The notes beneath the pieces are model-generated. The model was given only the letters and a program-made list of their open reading frames with translations, made no database searches and was not told the DNA's origin. DNA of 64,000 nt from the NCBI GenBank assembly GCA_964650485.1, contig CAZYTX010000006.1, positions 47,221 to 111,220 of the forward strand. The letters are read 5' to 3'. A program made the translations under genes and the position numbers. Below, piece by piece: positions 46,446 through 58,562 of this stretch (its first letter is position 1; every line of letters starts with the position of its first letter). This DNA comes from CAZYTX01 sp964650485. Lineage in GTDB: Bacteria; RBG-13-61-14; DATKZS01.

Positions 46446-47315
46446 ATGGCCAAGATAGAGACCATAATCGCCGGCATACGCAGGGTGACCCCCGCCCAGG
46501 AGGAGGGCTCGGCATGGGAGAGCCCGAACATTTACCTCGTGGGCGAGGGTCCCCTCACCATGATTGACGCCGGCTACGACAAGGAAAGCAGCAGGAGCGC
46601 CATACTTGAAGGCATAGGGGACGCCGGGCTCGAGCGCATAATACTCACCCACGGGCACGTGGACCACGCCGGAAGCGCATGGGCGATAAAAGAGATGACC
46701 GGGGCCCGGGTCCTGGCCCACCCTGACGACGACCACTCCATCCAGCGCCGCTTCCAGGGCAAGACGCCTGACGGGCACGTGAACGGGGGCGACCGAATCG
46801 AATGCGGGAGCTTGTCCATCGAGGTCCTGCACGCGCCCGGTCATACGCCTGGACATATCGCGCCCTGGCTCCCCTCGCACGGGATCATCTTCACCGGGGA
46901 CCTGGTCACCGGCGAGGGCTCGTCGCTGGTGGCGCCGCCCGAGGGCAACATGAAAGACTACATGCAGTCCTTGCGCAGCCTGCTGGACCTCCCCCTTAAA
47001 ATGCTGCTGCCTGGACACGGGCCGGTGGTGAACAAGCCGCAAAAGAGGATCAAAGAGCTCATCGAACACCGGGAGGTCCGCGAGCTCGCCATTGCAAAGT
47101 GCCTGTCCAAAAAGGCCATGGGATTGAAGGAGCTTGTCCAGGAGATGTACGAGGGACTGATTCATCCACAGATGGAGATGGCCGCGGCATGGACCGCGTG
47201 GGCCCACCTCGAGAAGATGGTGCAGGAGGGATCGGTCAAGGCCGGACCCGAGCATGAGCATAACCCCCTGGAGATGCGCTTCCAACTTGCGCCCGGCATC
47301 ACCCTGCCCTTCTGA
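46446..47315 (+). CDS. MBL-fold metallohydrolase
   Basis: 289 residues. Zinc motif THGHVDHAG, third ligand in LHAPGHTPGH, FTGDLV, and LLPGHGPVV: a complete glyoxalase-II/LACTB2-type metallo-beta-lactamase fold. A C-terminal winged-helix-like end is suggested by the sequence from about residue 220. Substrate could be a thioester or RNA; not decidable. A TATAAT at 46402-46407 may be its -10 box. No clear ribosome site. Confidence 0.88.
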   Translation: MAKIETIIAGIRRVTPAQEEGSAWESPNIYLVGEGPLTMIDAGYDKESSRSAILEGIGDAGLERIILTHGHVDHAGSAWAIKEMTGARVLAHPDDDHSIQRRFQGKTPDGHVNGGDRIECGSLSIEVLHAPGHTPGHIAPWLPSHGIIFTGDLVTGEGSSLVAPPEGNMKDYMQSLRSLLDLPLKMLLPGHGPVVNKPQKRIKELIEHREVRELAIAKCLSKKAMGLKELVQEMYEGLIHPQMEMAAAWTAWAHLEKMVQEGSVKAGPEHEHNPLEMRFQLAPGITLPF

Positions 47316-47388
47316 GGCGCCTTGATACGCTGGTGCCGCGGACTTATCATTGTATCGAGCGCGGCTTACTTGCTTGCGGAGGTTTTAG

Positions 47389-48699
47389 TTGGACTACAGC
47401 GCCATTATGAATGAGCTGGAGACGTGGCTGTGGAGCTCTCCATACCTTGACGTGCCCAACTACGCGTGGATGGCCGCGGGCTCAAGCCTGCTGGTGCTTT
47501 TGATCTACATTGTAATGCTACTCGCTTTACCCGGGGAGGAGGCAGAGATAGCTCCCAGAGTAGAAGAGCCCTTGCCGCCTGCTCCTGAAAAGGATGAGAT
47601 TCCTCCCTCCAAGACTGAGCAGGAGATGCCTCTCCCGGAAAAGCCGGAAGAAGAGCTTCCGTCTCCAGAGCCGGAGGAGGCCGAGCTCCCGCCTCATAAA
47701 CCAGCAGAGACTGAGCTCCCCGCCCCAAAACCGGAAGAGGCCGAGCTACCGCTTCCCAAGCCCGAGGAGATCGAGCTGGTCCCGCCGGAGGGATGGCTCC
47801 CGCGTTTGCGTGATGGTTTGGGAAAAACCAAGGACAAGCTGACCAGGGAGCTTGCGGGGATCCTCTCCCGTGGCAAGGTGGACGACGAGATGCTCGAGGA
47901 GCTGGAAGAGGCGCTCATCACCTCGGACCTTGGTGTGAAGACCAGCCAGGACCTGCTCCAGAGGCTCGAGGAGGCCATGAAAAGCGAGCGTCTTGAAACC
48001 CCGGACCAGGTGCGCGAATGGCTCAAGAAAGAGATGCTATCCATACTGGAGCGCGTGGAGGAGCCTCTTGTTGTACCCCCGGACCATGCGGGCCCTTTCG
48101 TGATCATGGTCACCGGGGTTAACGGCACCGGCAAGACCACTACCATAGGCAAGCTGGCCATGCGCTTCAGGCAGGAGGGAAGGAGCGTGCTCCTGGGCGC
48201 CGCGGACACCTTCAGGGCCGCAGCCATCGAGCAATTGGAGATATGGGGAGAGCGCGCCGGAAGCAAGGTGATAAAGCACCGCGAGGGCGCGGACCCCTCC
48301 GCGGTGATGTTCGACACCATAAAGGCTGCCCAGGCAAGGGACGTGGACGTGGTCATAGCGGACACCGCTGGCAGGCTGCACACCAAGAAGAACCTGATGG
48401 ATGAGCTTGTAAAGGCAAAGCGCATAACCGCGCGCGAGCTTGCCGGGGCCCCTCACGAGGTGCTGCTGGCCCTGGACGCCACCACCGGGCAGAACGCACT
48501 ACAGCAGGCGAAAACATTCCACCAGGCCCTGGACGTCACCGGCCTGGTGCTAACAAAGCTGGACGGCACGGCAAAGGGCGGCATCATAGTGGCGGTCTCC
48601 GACGAGTTCGAGATACCGATCAGGTTCATCGGGGTGGGCGAGAGGATCTACGACCTGCAGCCCTTCAAGGCCGGGGAGTTCGTGGAGGCGCTGTTTTAA
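47389..48699 (+). CDS. ftsY: Signal recognition particle receptor FtsY
   Basis: 436 residues. An N-terminal membrane helix (SSLLVLLIYIVMLLALPG) precedes an acidic Pro-rich segment with repeated KPEEAELP-like units, about residues 60-125. The N-domain and the SRP-type GTPase follow: GVNGTGKTTTIGKLA (P-loop), DTFRAAAIEQL, DTAGRLH, TKLDGTAKGG and the C-terminal FIGVGERIYDLQPF. Docks ribosome-SRP complexes at the membrane. TTG 47389 is set by GGAGG six bases upstream. E. coli FtsY lacks a real membrane helix; here one is present. Confidence 0.96.
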   Translation: MDYSAIMNELETWLWSSPYLDVPNYAWMAAGSSLLVLLIYIVMLLALPGEEAEIAPRVEEPLPPAPEKDEIPPSKTEQEMPLPEKPEEELPSPEPEEAELPPHKPAETELPAPKPEEAELPLPKPEEIELVPPEGWLPRLRDGLGKTKDKLTRELAGILSRGKVDDEMLEELEEALITSDLGVKTSQDLLQRLEEAMKSERLETPDQVREWLKKEMLSILERVEEPLVVPPDHAGPFVIMVTGVNGTGKTTTIGKLAMRFRQEGRSVLLGAADTFRAAAIEQLEIWGERAGSKVIKHREGADPSAVMFDTIKAAQARDVDVVIADTAGRLHTKKNLMDELVKAKRITARELAGAPHEVLLALDATTGQNALQQAKTFHQALDVTGLVLTKLDGTAKGGIIVAVSDEFEIPIRFIGVGERIYDLQPFKAGEFVEALF

Positions 48700-48726
48700 T
48701 GATAGAATCACTTCGGAGGCTTGAGA

Positions 48727-49860
48727 ATGAAGATTATTGATGTCGAGGCCTGGCTCTGCCATTACCACCTTCCCGCCACTTTCTTTCCCACCTGGATACC
48801 GGGCTACCCGCAGGCTGACAACTCCTGCCTGCTGCTCACCCTCAAGACCGACGAGGGCATCGAGGGTTACGCCGCGGGTGTGGGCTTTCTGGACGAGAGC
48901 AAGGGGCTGATGTCGCTTTTGCGTCCATTCGTCATGAACCGGGACCCCTTCCAGGTGGAGGATTTCATACGGCTGCTGCGGAGCGCAAACTTCCTGGGCT
49001 ACAGGGGGTTCTTCGTGGAGCTTGCCATGTGGGACATCATCGGCAAGGCCGCGGGCCTGCCCGTATACAAGCTGTGGGGTGGATGGCGGGACCGCATACC
49101 CGCCTACGCCAGCACCGGCGAGCTGCACGAGCCTGACAAGCGGGTGGAAGAGGTGTTGAAGCTGAAAGAGATGGGTTTCAAGGGAGTGAAGCTTCGGGTG
49201 AAGTCTGATGATATAGCCCCCGACGTGGCGGTTGTGGAGCTGGTGCGCGAGGCCGTGGGCCCTGAGATGGACATCATGGTTGACGCCAACCAGGGCTGGC
49301 CCATACACGGGTTCGGCCCCTACCCTGTGTGGACGGTAAAGCGCGCCATTGACACCTCGCGTTACTATGAGGAGCTGGGAGTGCGCTGGCTTGAGGAGCC
49401 GCTTTACAAGCACGACTACGAGGGGTACGCAAGGCTCCGGGAGGCCACCACCGTGCCCATAGCCGGTGGCGAGTTCAACGTGGACCTGCACGAGTTCCGG
49501 GACCTTATAACCAACGGGTGCCTGGACGTGCTCCAGCCCGACGCCACCATATCCACGGGCATGTGGAACTCCCGCAAGGTGGCTGGCATGGCCGAGGCCC
49601 ACGGGCTCGAGTTCAGCCCCCATACCTGGACCAACGGACTCGGGTTCGCGGCCAACCTGCAACTCATGGCCGCGACGCCCAACTGCCCCTATTGCGAGTT
49701 CCCCTACGAGCCCCCGGCGTGGGTGCCGGAGGCCCGGGACTTCATGCTGGCGGAGCCCTTCATGATAGACAAGGAGGGGTTCGTGAACCTGCCGGACAAG
49801 CCGGGCCTGGGCGTGGAGCTTGACATGGACAGGATCAAGTTCTGCGGGGAGAAGCTCTGA
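48727..49860 (+). CDS. Mandelate racemase/enolase-superfamily enzyme
   Basis: 377 residues. N-terminal capping domain (VEAWLCHYHLP, EGIEGYAAGVGF), then the barrel with GVKLRVK (candidate Lys), VDANQGW (first metal Asp), EEPLYKHDYEG (Glu), GGEFN (Glu) and SPHTW (catalytic His). A sugar-acid dehydratase or racemase is likely; the His on strand seven is intact, so it belongs near the mandelate-racemase group. Substrate unknown. ATG 48727 follows GGAGG by seven bases; a TTG at 48721 also fits the frame. It follows ftsY by 27 bases. Confidence 0.88.
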   Translation: MKIIDVEAWLCHYHLPATFFPTWIPGYPQADNSCLLLTLKTDEGIEGYAAGVGFLDESKGLMSLLRPFVMNRDPFQVEDFIRLLRSANFLGYRGFFVELAMWDIIGKAAGLPVYKLWGGWRDRIPAYASTGELHEPDKRVEEVLKLKEMGFKGVKLRVKSDDIAPDVAVVELVREAVGPEMDIMVDANQGWPIHGFGPYPVWTVKRAIDTSRYYEELGVRWLEEPLYKHDYEGYARLREATTVPIAGGEFNVDLHEFRDLITNGCLDVLQPDATISTGMWNSRKVAGMAEAHGLEFSPHTWTNGLGFAANLQLMAATPNCPYCEFPYEPPAWVPEARDFMLAEPFMIDKEGFVNLPDKPGLGVELDMDRIKFCGEKL

Positions 49861-49889
49861 GCCAGGGAGCTTTGCCGGCCAGCCCGACC

Positions 49890-50744
49890 ATGGAAAAAAG
49901 CGACAAGCACGGAGCATCTTTTATCGCCGCGGCTGTCATGTTCACACTGGGAGCGCTCCTCCTTATCCTCAACCTGGCCGGTCTTTTCATCCCTCTCAGG
50001 AACCCGGACATCTACACCGAGCCCGGGGCCTTGTGGAAGGAAGACGTGACCCTTAGCCCGGAGGAGTTCGAGCGTCTGATTCCACGGAGAGAGGGCGAGT
50101 CCGGGCTCGACTACATTAAGCGGGCGAACTCCCTGGTGAACCGGGCCGTGGCCCATTTCTGGCCGAACGACGGGCTCCTCGCATACAGGCTCACCGTGCC
50201 CCCGTGGGAGAACTATATACTATTTATTATGAGGTGCGTCGAGCCGGAGTACTTTAAAAGGTACGAGTTCTCCGACTGGAGGAGGGGGGCCGAGCGGGGT
50301 CTTGGGCTGTGCTCGCAGCACGCGGTGATACTGAGCGCGGTGCTTAGGGACTACAACGTGGACTCTTATATCCTGGCCCTGGGAGGCCACGTGGTGGTCC
50401 GGGCCAGGGCGGAGGAGGGGTGGGTGATCGCGGACCCCGACTTCGGGGTGTTCATACCGCACGACATCATGGAAGTAATGGCAAGGCCGCAAATAGTTAA
50501 GAAATATTACCAGGGCGCTGAGTCCAGGTCCAAGCGGCCCTCATCGGTCTACACTCCCGAACGGCTCGCAAAGATTTACGGTCCTCATGGAAACGTGACC
50601 TCGGACAAGCTCTACTACCTCCACAGCATGGAACGATACTCATACGCAGCCATATGGATACTGCCTCTTATTTTGATAGCGCCCCTTGCCTTATGGTTCA
50701 TAAGAAGGGCCTTCACGGCCCGGAAGAAGCAGGGCGGAGGCTAA
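49890..50744 (+). CDS. Transglutaminase-like membrane protein
   Basis: About 284 residues. A membrane helix (FIAAAVMFTLGALLLILNLAG) is followed by an extracytoplasmic domain with a cysteine-protease-like triad: Cys in GLCSQHAVILSAVLRDYN, His in LGGHVVVRAR and Asp in WVIADPDFGVFI. A second helix is near the end (AAIWILPLILIAPLALWFI). The layout is like transglutaminase-core proteins, but the fold is inferred only from the C/H/D order. ATG 49890 is chosen; a TTG at 49872 is an alternative with a too-close ribosome site. Confidence 0.72.
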   Translation: MEKSDKHGASFIAAAVMFTLGALLLILNLAGLFIPLRNPDIYTEPGALWKEDVTLSPEEFERLIPRREGESGLDYIKRANSLVNRAVAHFWPNDGLLAYRLTVPPWENYILFIMRCVEPEYFKRYEFSDWRRGAERGLGLCSQHAVILSAVLRDYNVDSYILALGGHVVVRARAEEGWVIADPDFGVFIPHDIMEVMARPQIVKKYYQGAESRSKRPSSVYTPERLAKIYGPHGNVTSDKLYYLHSMERYSYAAIWILPLILIAPLALWFIRRAFTARKKQGGG

Positions 50745-50784
50745 TATACGTTTTCGCAACAAGCATCAATTAGTAAAGTACCGT

Positions 50785-53535
<2,751 letters not shown>

Positions 53536-53562
53536 GTCCTTGTCAACTTATTAGCCATAAAA

Positions 53563-53722
53563 ATGCAGTTTAAACGCCAGCATACGCCAAGGAAGCCAGG
53601 TTATTGAATTTTTCACTCGGTGGCCTTGCACGAGATCTTGAACCATAGCCTGATTTCAAGCACAAATGAAAAAAATATAAGATTCTTGGCGTTCCTTGGC
53701 GCCCTTGGCGGCTTGGCGTTTT
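53563..53722. repeat. TTTGCG/TTGGCG-type repeat, distant inverted pair
   Basis: Around 53565-53590 is AACGCCAGCATACGCCAAGG on one orientation, and around 53687-53722 the opposite orientation reads TTGGCGTTCCTTGGCGCC then TTGGCGGCTTGGCGTTTTAA. The two could pair imperfectly over about 100 bases. The 215-base gap between alaS and pilT holds nothing else that I can see. Confidence 0.5.
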
Positions 53723-53750
53723 AATTGGTCCAGGCCTTTATTCCTGGGAA

Positions 53751-55001
53751 TTAGAAGCGCTCGATGAGCAGGTCGTCCGGCGGAGCGGATCCTCCCTCCT
53801 GTCCCCCGCCTTCCTGGTCCTCTCCTTCGCCGCCCCCCTCGAAGTCGGACCATATCTGGGAGTCCCTTCCCCCGGATACACCGCTGACTTTCAGCTTGAA
53901 GTCGTCCGGGTTGGTGCTTTGCCTGAGAGCCTCCTCGAATGTCACCAGCTTGTTCCTGTAGAGTATCATCAAGGACTGGTCAAAGGTCTGCATGCCGTAT
54001 ATCTGGTGACCGGTTGCTATTGCGTCCCTGATCTCCTTGGTGCGGTCCTTGTCCTCGATGCACTCTCTTATCCTGCCGGTGCTTACCAGGACCTCGACCG
54101 CGGGCACCCGGCCTTTGCCGTCCGCCCTTGGGACCAGCCGCTGGGAGATGACGCCCTTGATTATCCCCGATAGCTGAAGCCGCACCTGCTTCTGCTGGTA
54201 TGGGGGAAAGGCTGTAACGATCCTGGTAATGGTCTCGGTGGCGTCAATGGTATGGAGGGTGGACAGCACCAGGTGACCGGTCTCGGCCGCGGTGAGTGCG
54301 GTCTCGATGGTCTCGATGTCTCTCATCTCGCCAACCAGTATAACGTCCGGGTCCTGGCGCAGGGCGCTCTTGAGCGAGGTTGCAAACCCGGTGGTGTCAA
54401 AGCCCACCTCCCGCTGGTTAACGATGCTCCTCTTGTCGCGGTGCAGGAACTCGATGGGGTCCTCGATGGTCACGATGTGCGCGGTCTTGGCCGAGTTTAT
54501 AAGGTCTATTATGGCGGCCAGGGTGGTGGACTTTCCCGAGCCGGTGGTCCCGGTTACCAGGATCAGTCCCCTGCTTTCGTTCGCTATCTTGCCGATGACC
54601 GGAGGCAGGTTAAGCTGCTCCAGGTTGAGGATGTTGAAGGGGATCACCCGGAGCACCACCCCTATGGTGCCGCGCTGCTGGAAGATGTTGACGCGGAAGC
54701 GGCCCAGGCCGGGCACGCCGTATGCCAGGTCAATCTCCATGAACTCGCGGAACTTCTCCTGCTGGCCCTTGTTCATGATGCCGAAGGCCATGCGGTTGAC
54801 TATGTCCGGGGTGAGGCGCGGCGCTTCCTTGTAGGGGTAGAGCGCTCCGTCAATCCTGAAGATGGGCGGAAGTCCCGCCTTGATGTGGATGTCGGATGCG
54901 CCGGCCTTGTGTGCCACCTTGAGTATGTCGTTGAGCTCCAGGGCGCCTGATTTTGCCTGCTGGCCTCCAGCAGCTCCCTTGGGCGGGGCATCTGTTGTCA
55001 T
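53751..55001 (-). CDS. pilT: Type IV pilus retraction ATPase PilT
   Basis: 416 residues. N-domain HKAGASDIHIKAGLPP, Walker A TGTTGSGKSTTLAAIIDL, Asp box and Walker B region (RSIVNQREVGFDT, VILVGEMRD), His box (LVLSTLHT) and C-terminal RLVPRADGKGRVPAVEVLV. Powers pilus retraction and twitching. A Gly/Glu-rich tail of about 45 residues is added. ATG 55001 follows AAGGAG by six bases; the frame opens 12 codons earlier. It lies about 100 bases downstream of recA. Confidence 0.95.
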   Translation of the reverse strand: MTTDAPPKGAAGGQQAKSGALELNDILKVAHKAGASDIHIKAGLPPIFRIDGALYPYKEAPRLTPDIVNRMAFGIMNKGQQEKFREFMEIDLAYGVPGLGRFRVNIFQQRGTIGVVLRVIPFNILNLEQLNLPPVIGKIANESRGLILVTGTTGSGKSTTLAAIIDLINSAKTAHIVTIEDPIEFLHRDKRSIVNQREVGFDTTGFATSLKSALRQDPDVILVGEMRDIETIETALTAAETGHLVLSTLHTIDATETITRIVTAFPPYQQKQVRLQLSGIIKGVISQRLVPRADGKGRVPAVEVLVSTGRIRECIEDKDRTKEIRDAIATGHQIYGMQTFDQSLMILYRNKLVTFEEALRQSTNPDDFKLKVSGVSGGRDSQIWSDFEGGGEGEDQEGGGQEGGSAPPDDLLIERF

Positions 55002-55101
55002 CTCAATCTCCTTGTCCTGGTTTTGCTTTTCTAACATGCAATATCAGGGGGGCTGTCCCCCTTTCAAATACCTGCCATTGTGTATTATTTTAGCGCATTG
55101 T

Positions 55102-56175
55102 TCAATCCATTTCATCCGCACCTGCCAGGCGGGCTCCTTCTGTCGAGTAGAGGGATTTGATCTCATCCTCGATGGCTTTTGCCACCTCCGGGTGCTCCTT
55201 GAGAAACGCCTTTGCGTTCTCGCGGCCCTGACCTATCCTCTCGTCCCTGAAAGAGTACCAGGCGCCTGTCTTGTCCACCACCTTGAGATCCGAGCCCATG
55301 TCCAGAAGCTCGCCCTCCCGGGAGATGCCCTCTCCGTACATCACGTCGAACTCGGTCTGCCTGAACGGCGGCGCCAGCTTGTTCTTTACCACCTTGACCC
55401 TTGTCCTGCTCCCGATGATGTCGTTACCTTGTTTTATCTGTCCTATCCTGCGGATGTCAAGTCTTACCGAGGTGTAGAACTTGAGAGCATTGCCTCCGGT
55501 GGTGGTCTCGGGGTTCCCCCAGGTGATGCCGATCCTCTGCCTGATCTGATTTATGAATATCACTATGCAGTGGGTCTTGGATATGGACCCGGAGAGCTTG
55601 CGCAAAGCCTGGCTCATCAGCCTGGCCTGCAGGGCCATGTGGCTGTCTCCCATGTCCCCTTCCAGCTCCGCCTTGGGGGTGAGCGCGGCCACGGAATCAA
55701 CCACTATCACGTCAATGGCCTTGCTTCCCACCAGCATGTCCGCGATCTCAAGGCCCTGCTCGCCGGTGTCCGGCTGGTTCAGGAGCAGGGACTCGGTGTT
55801 CACATCGAGCCTTCTTGCATATTCCAGGCTCAAGGCGTGCTCGGCATCAATAAAGGCTGCCATCCCGTCCCGCTTCTGTGCCTCTGCCACCACGTGCAGG
55901 GCCAGGGTGGTCTTGCCGGAGGCCTCGGGACCATAGATCTCCACCACCCTGCCTCGGGGGACGCCCCCCACCCCCAGGGCCAGGTCAAGACCGAGAGATC
56001 CCGTGGGTATGGATTCTACTTCCATGACCGGCGCGTCCTTGTCAAGACGCATGATCGAGCCCTTGCCGAACTGGTGCTCGATGTTCTGGATCACCCGGTC
56101 CACCGCCTGCGCCTTCTCCTTGACAGACTTATCCTTGTCTGACTGATCGCTTTTCGCGCTCTTCTTCTCGGCCAT
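55102..56175 (-). CDS. recA: Recombinase RecA
   Basis: 357 residues. Walker A GPEASGKTTLALH, GMAAFIDAEHAL, DNA-binding loops (ELEGDMGDSHMALQARLMSQ; INQIRQRIGITWGNPETTTG) and the C-terminal domain (VAKAIEDEIKSLY). Homologous recombination and SOS induction. ATG 56175 is chosen behind GGAGG; the frame begins with GTG four codons upstream. I saw no clear SOS box. Follows thpR by about 50 bases in the same direction. Confidence 0.98.
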   Translation of the reverse strand: MAEKKSAKSDQSDKDKSVKEKAQAVDRVIQNIEHQFGKGSIMRLDKDAPVMEVESIPTGSLGLDLALGVGGVPRGRVVEIYGPEASGKTTLALHVVAEAQKRDGMAAFIDAEHALSLEYARRLDVNTESLLLNQPDTGEQGLEIADMLVGSKAIDVIVVDSVAALTPKAELEGDMGDSHMALQARLMSQALRKLSGSISKTHCIVIFINQIRQRIGITWGNPETTTGGNALKFYTSVRLDIRRIGQIKQGNDIIGSRTRVKVVKNKLAPPFRQTEFDVMYGEGISREGELLDMGSDLKVVDKTGAWYSFRDERIGQGRENAKAFLKEHPEVAKAIEDEIKSLYSTEGARLAGADEMD

Positions 56176-56226
56176 ATCCTCCTCCACTTGATTAAGATAA
56201 ACGCCTTGAAAAAACTCCCGCGGATT

Positions 56227-56817
56227 CTATCTCCCCAGGCGGCACTCGCCCAGCACCGTGTACCTGGCACCCCCGGGATGGAGCTCGCTCCTCATGAGCA
56301 CCAGCCTGTCCGCTTCGTACTTTCCAAAGCTTTTCTTGGCCTCGAACTCCATCACCCGCTTCACCCTGCCCATTCCCGAGCCGGACTTGACTCTCCCCAG
56401 GGTGAGGTGCGCGGAGAAGGGCTTGTCCGCGCGCTCGAACCCGAACTCCGAGAGCGCACTCTCCAGGTCGTGGAAAATGTCCCCCAGCTCTTGGCCGCCC
56501 TTTTTAAGACCCAGCCAGATGACACGCGGCCTCTTGTTTTCAGGGAAGGCGCCCCACCCTTTTACTTCCACCTCGACCGGCCCTGCCCCTGCCGCGGCCG
56601 CCTGCATGGCTTGTTTTGCAAGCTCCACCTCTTCAGGGGAAATGTCCCCTAAAAACCTGAGCGTCAGGTGCATTGACTCGGGCCTTACCCACTTTACTCC
56701 GGCGTCGGTTTTCTTTAGCTTTACCACCAGCTCGGCGATCCTCGCCCGCACCCCGTCGTCTATGTCCGCGGCTATAAACGCCCTTATCTTTTCCTGGTTC
56801 TCTTTTTCGTAAGCCAT
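56227..56817 (-). CDS. thpR: RNA 2',3'-cyclic phosphodiesterase (LigT type)
   Basis: 196 residues. The two H-x-T motifs of the 2H phosphoesterase fold are MHLTLRF (residues about 50-56) and AHLTLGR (about 136-142). IRAFIAADID near the start and VIWLGLK in the middle are family features. Hydrolyses 2',3'-cyclic phosphates of RNA. It lies upstream of recA, an arrangement known from deltaproteobacteria. Confidence 0.93.
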   Translation of the reverse strand: MAYEKENQEKIRAFIAADIDDGVRARIAELVVKLKKTDAGVKWVRPESMHLTLRFLGDISPEEVELAKQAMQAAAAGAGPVEVEVKGWGAFPENKRPRVIWLGLKKGGQELGDIFHDLESALSEFGFERADKPFSAHLTLGRVKSGSGMGRVKRVMEFEAKKSFGKYEADRLVLMRSELHPGGARYTVLGECRLGR

Positions 56818-56892
56818 CGCTGACCGGGACTGTCCATCTCTTTCGTATTCAAAAGCTAGTGTATCAGTTAGAGTTAATGAATGCCAGTCGCA

Positions 56893-58542
56893 TCAGTGCA
56901 GCCCCGGATGCCTGTTTTTTGCTTTCTCCTTGTATATGCCGGCCATTATCTCTTCGATGCTTTTGGAGGCGAAGTAGTTGTATTTTTCGAGGTGCCTCCG
57001 TTCCAGGGGCCTTACCTCGATGGGCGTGTCAAGATAAATCCTGTACCTGTTCCCGGTGTCGTACTCCGGCCACTCTGGCAGGCCTTCTCCATTCGGGTCC
57101 CCGAACTTTGCGAAGTTGGTGTAATACGACATCATCTTCTCGGACAGGGGCTTGCCCGACTCTATGGCCTTCTTGTTAGCCAGCATCTTCGCGAGATTCG
57201 AGTTCAGCTCCAGGGCCCCGAACACCAGCGGTATGTCCAGGCCGTGGAAGGCGCCCATCTTGTGGGGGAACCTGGTGTCGTTCCAGTCGAACCGGTAAAA
57301 GTACACCGGCGCCTCATCGGCCACGGCCTCGGCCATCCTGTATGCCCTGGATGCGAACACCGCATCGCTGGCCATGACAATAAAAAGGTCGAACGGACGG
57401 CGATAGTTCTTGTAGGAGTAGAGCCCGCGTATGTCGTCCGCGTTGGGACCGGTGAGCAGCTTTATCAGGCCGTTGACCATGAACCTGGGCCACAGACCCA
57501 GCCCGGAAAACATCATGGTGTATAGCTTGAGCTCCTCCCTGGTGGACCCCACCATCACCGGCGCCTTGTGGTACTCGCCTCTCTCGATAAGCTCGAACGG
57601 CCGGCCGGGGAGCACGTACCCATCCACACGAGGCATATGCGATATGCCCCCCTCCAGCATCACGTTGCCGGCCTTGCCCAGGAAATCCTCGGCCGGCTTT
57701 TCGCGCAGGCACTGCACAACATCCGGGTCTTCGCAACCCAGGTTCCGGGCGAGCTCGCGGCCGGTCTGGTACCCGTCCTCCAGGCCGCCCACCATGTCGC
57801 ATGGTCCGCTCATGTTTATGGCCCGGTGGAACAGCCCCTCAGCGGGAGGAGACACCATTAGCGAGCATATGCTTATGCCCCCCGCTGACTGCCCGAATAT
57901 GGTGACGTTGTCAGGGTCACCCCCGAAGCCCTCGATGTTCTCCTGCACCCATTCCAGAGCCCGTATCTGGTCCAGCAGCCCGTAGTTGCCCGTGCTCCCG
58001 TTCGGGTCTTCCTTTTTAAGCTCGGGCAGGGCCATGAACCCGAGCGCCCCGATGCGGTAGTTTATGGTGACCACGACCACCTGCCTCTCCGCGGCCAGCC
58101 TGGACCCGTCGTACATGTCATAGGTGCCGGTGCCCTGGCGGAAAGCCCCTCCGTGGACCCACAACATCACCGGGTATGAGCCCCGCTCTTTTGGCCGCCA
58201 GATGTTCAGGGTAAGACAGTCCTCGCTGAACCCCCTTGCCTCTCCACCGGAGGTGATGCTCTCCTTTTGCAGGCAGGCGTACCCGACTTCGTATGCCTGG
58301 AGCACTTCAGACCTCTGCTCGGGCCGCCGCGGGGCTGCAAGGCGCAGCTCCCCCACGGGCGGCGCGGCATAGGGTATGCCCTTGTAAGCGCAGGCAGCAT
58401 GGTCCTTGTCCTGTATCCCCTTGACCGGACCCTCGGTGGTGTCCGCCGCATCATTGCATGACACCTGTGCCGGGACCGCCTCACGGGAAAAGCCCAGCAG
58501 AAGCAGAGCGCACAAGCATATCAGCACATATCTTTTCCTCAT
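56893..58542 (-). CDS. Secreted type-B carboxylesterase, second copy
   Basis: 549 residues with a signal peptide (YVLICLCALLLLGFSREAVPA). Carboxylesterase family: YKGIPYAAPPVGELR, EDCLTLNIW, WVHGGAFRQG, nucleophile Ser in FGQSAGG and GAFHGLDIPLVFG with the catalytic His. Same layout as the copy at 26.7-28.3 kb but clearly diverged. ATG 58542 follows GAGGAGGAT; the frame begins at 58587. The M14 carboxypeptidase ends 20 bases upstream, so the two are co-transcribed. Confidence 0.92.
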   Translation of the reverse strand: MRKRYVLICLCALLLLGFSREAVPAQVSCNDAADTTEGPVKGIQDKDHAACAYKGIPYAAPPVGELRLAAPRRPEQRSEVLQAYEVGYACLQKESITSGGEARGFSEDCLTLNIWRPKERGSYPVMLWVHGGAFRQGTGTYDMYDGSRLAAERQVVVVTINYRIGALGFMALPELKKEDPNGSTGNYGLLDQIRALEWVQENIEGFGGDPDNVTIFGQSAGGISICSLMVSPPAEGLFHRAINMSGPCDMVGGLEDGYQTGRELARNLGCEDPDVVQCLREKPAEDFLGKAGNVMLEGGISHMPRVDGYVLPGRPFELIERGEYHKAPVMVGSTREELKLYTMMFSGLGLWPRFMVNGLIKLLTGPNADDIRGLYSYKNYRRPFDLFIVMASDAVFASRAYRMAEAVADEAPVYFYRFDWNDTRFPHKMGAFHGLDIPLVFGALELNSNLAKMLANKKAIESGKPLSEKMMSYYTNFAKFGDPNGEGLPEWPEYDTGNRYRIYLDTPIEVRPLERRHLEKYNYFASKSIEEIMAGIYKEKAKNRHPGLH

Positions 58543-58562
58543 CCTTTTATCCTCCTCTTTTT

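Noticed and set aside
47560..47790. Tandem DNA repeats in ftsY as a CRISPR-like array
   Set aside because: They are in-frame codon-level repeats of an acidic-Pro motif inside a certain gene.
48550..49917. 455-codon open frame antisense to ftsY and the enolase-family gene
   Set aside because: Pure shadow: composition rich in His/Val/Leu/Gly as expected opposite GC-rich genes, no motif, and both plus-strand genes are certain.
54862..56142. 426-codon open frame antisense to recA and pilT
   Set aside because: Shadow of two certain housekeeping genes; no ribosome site or domain.
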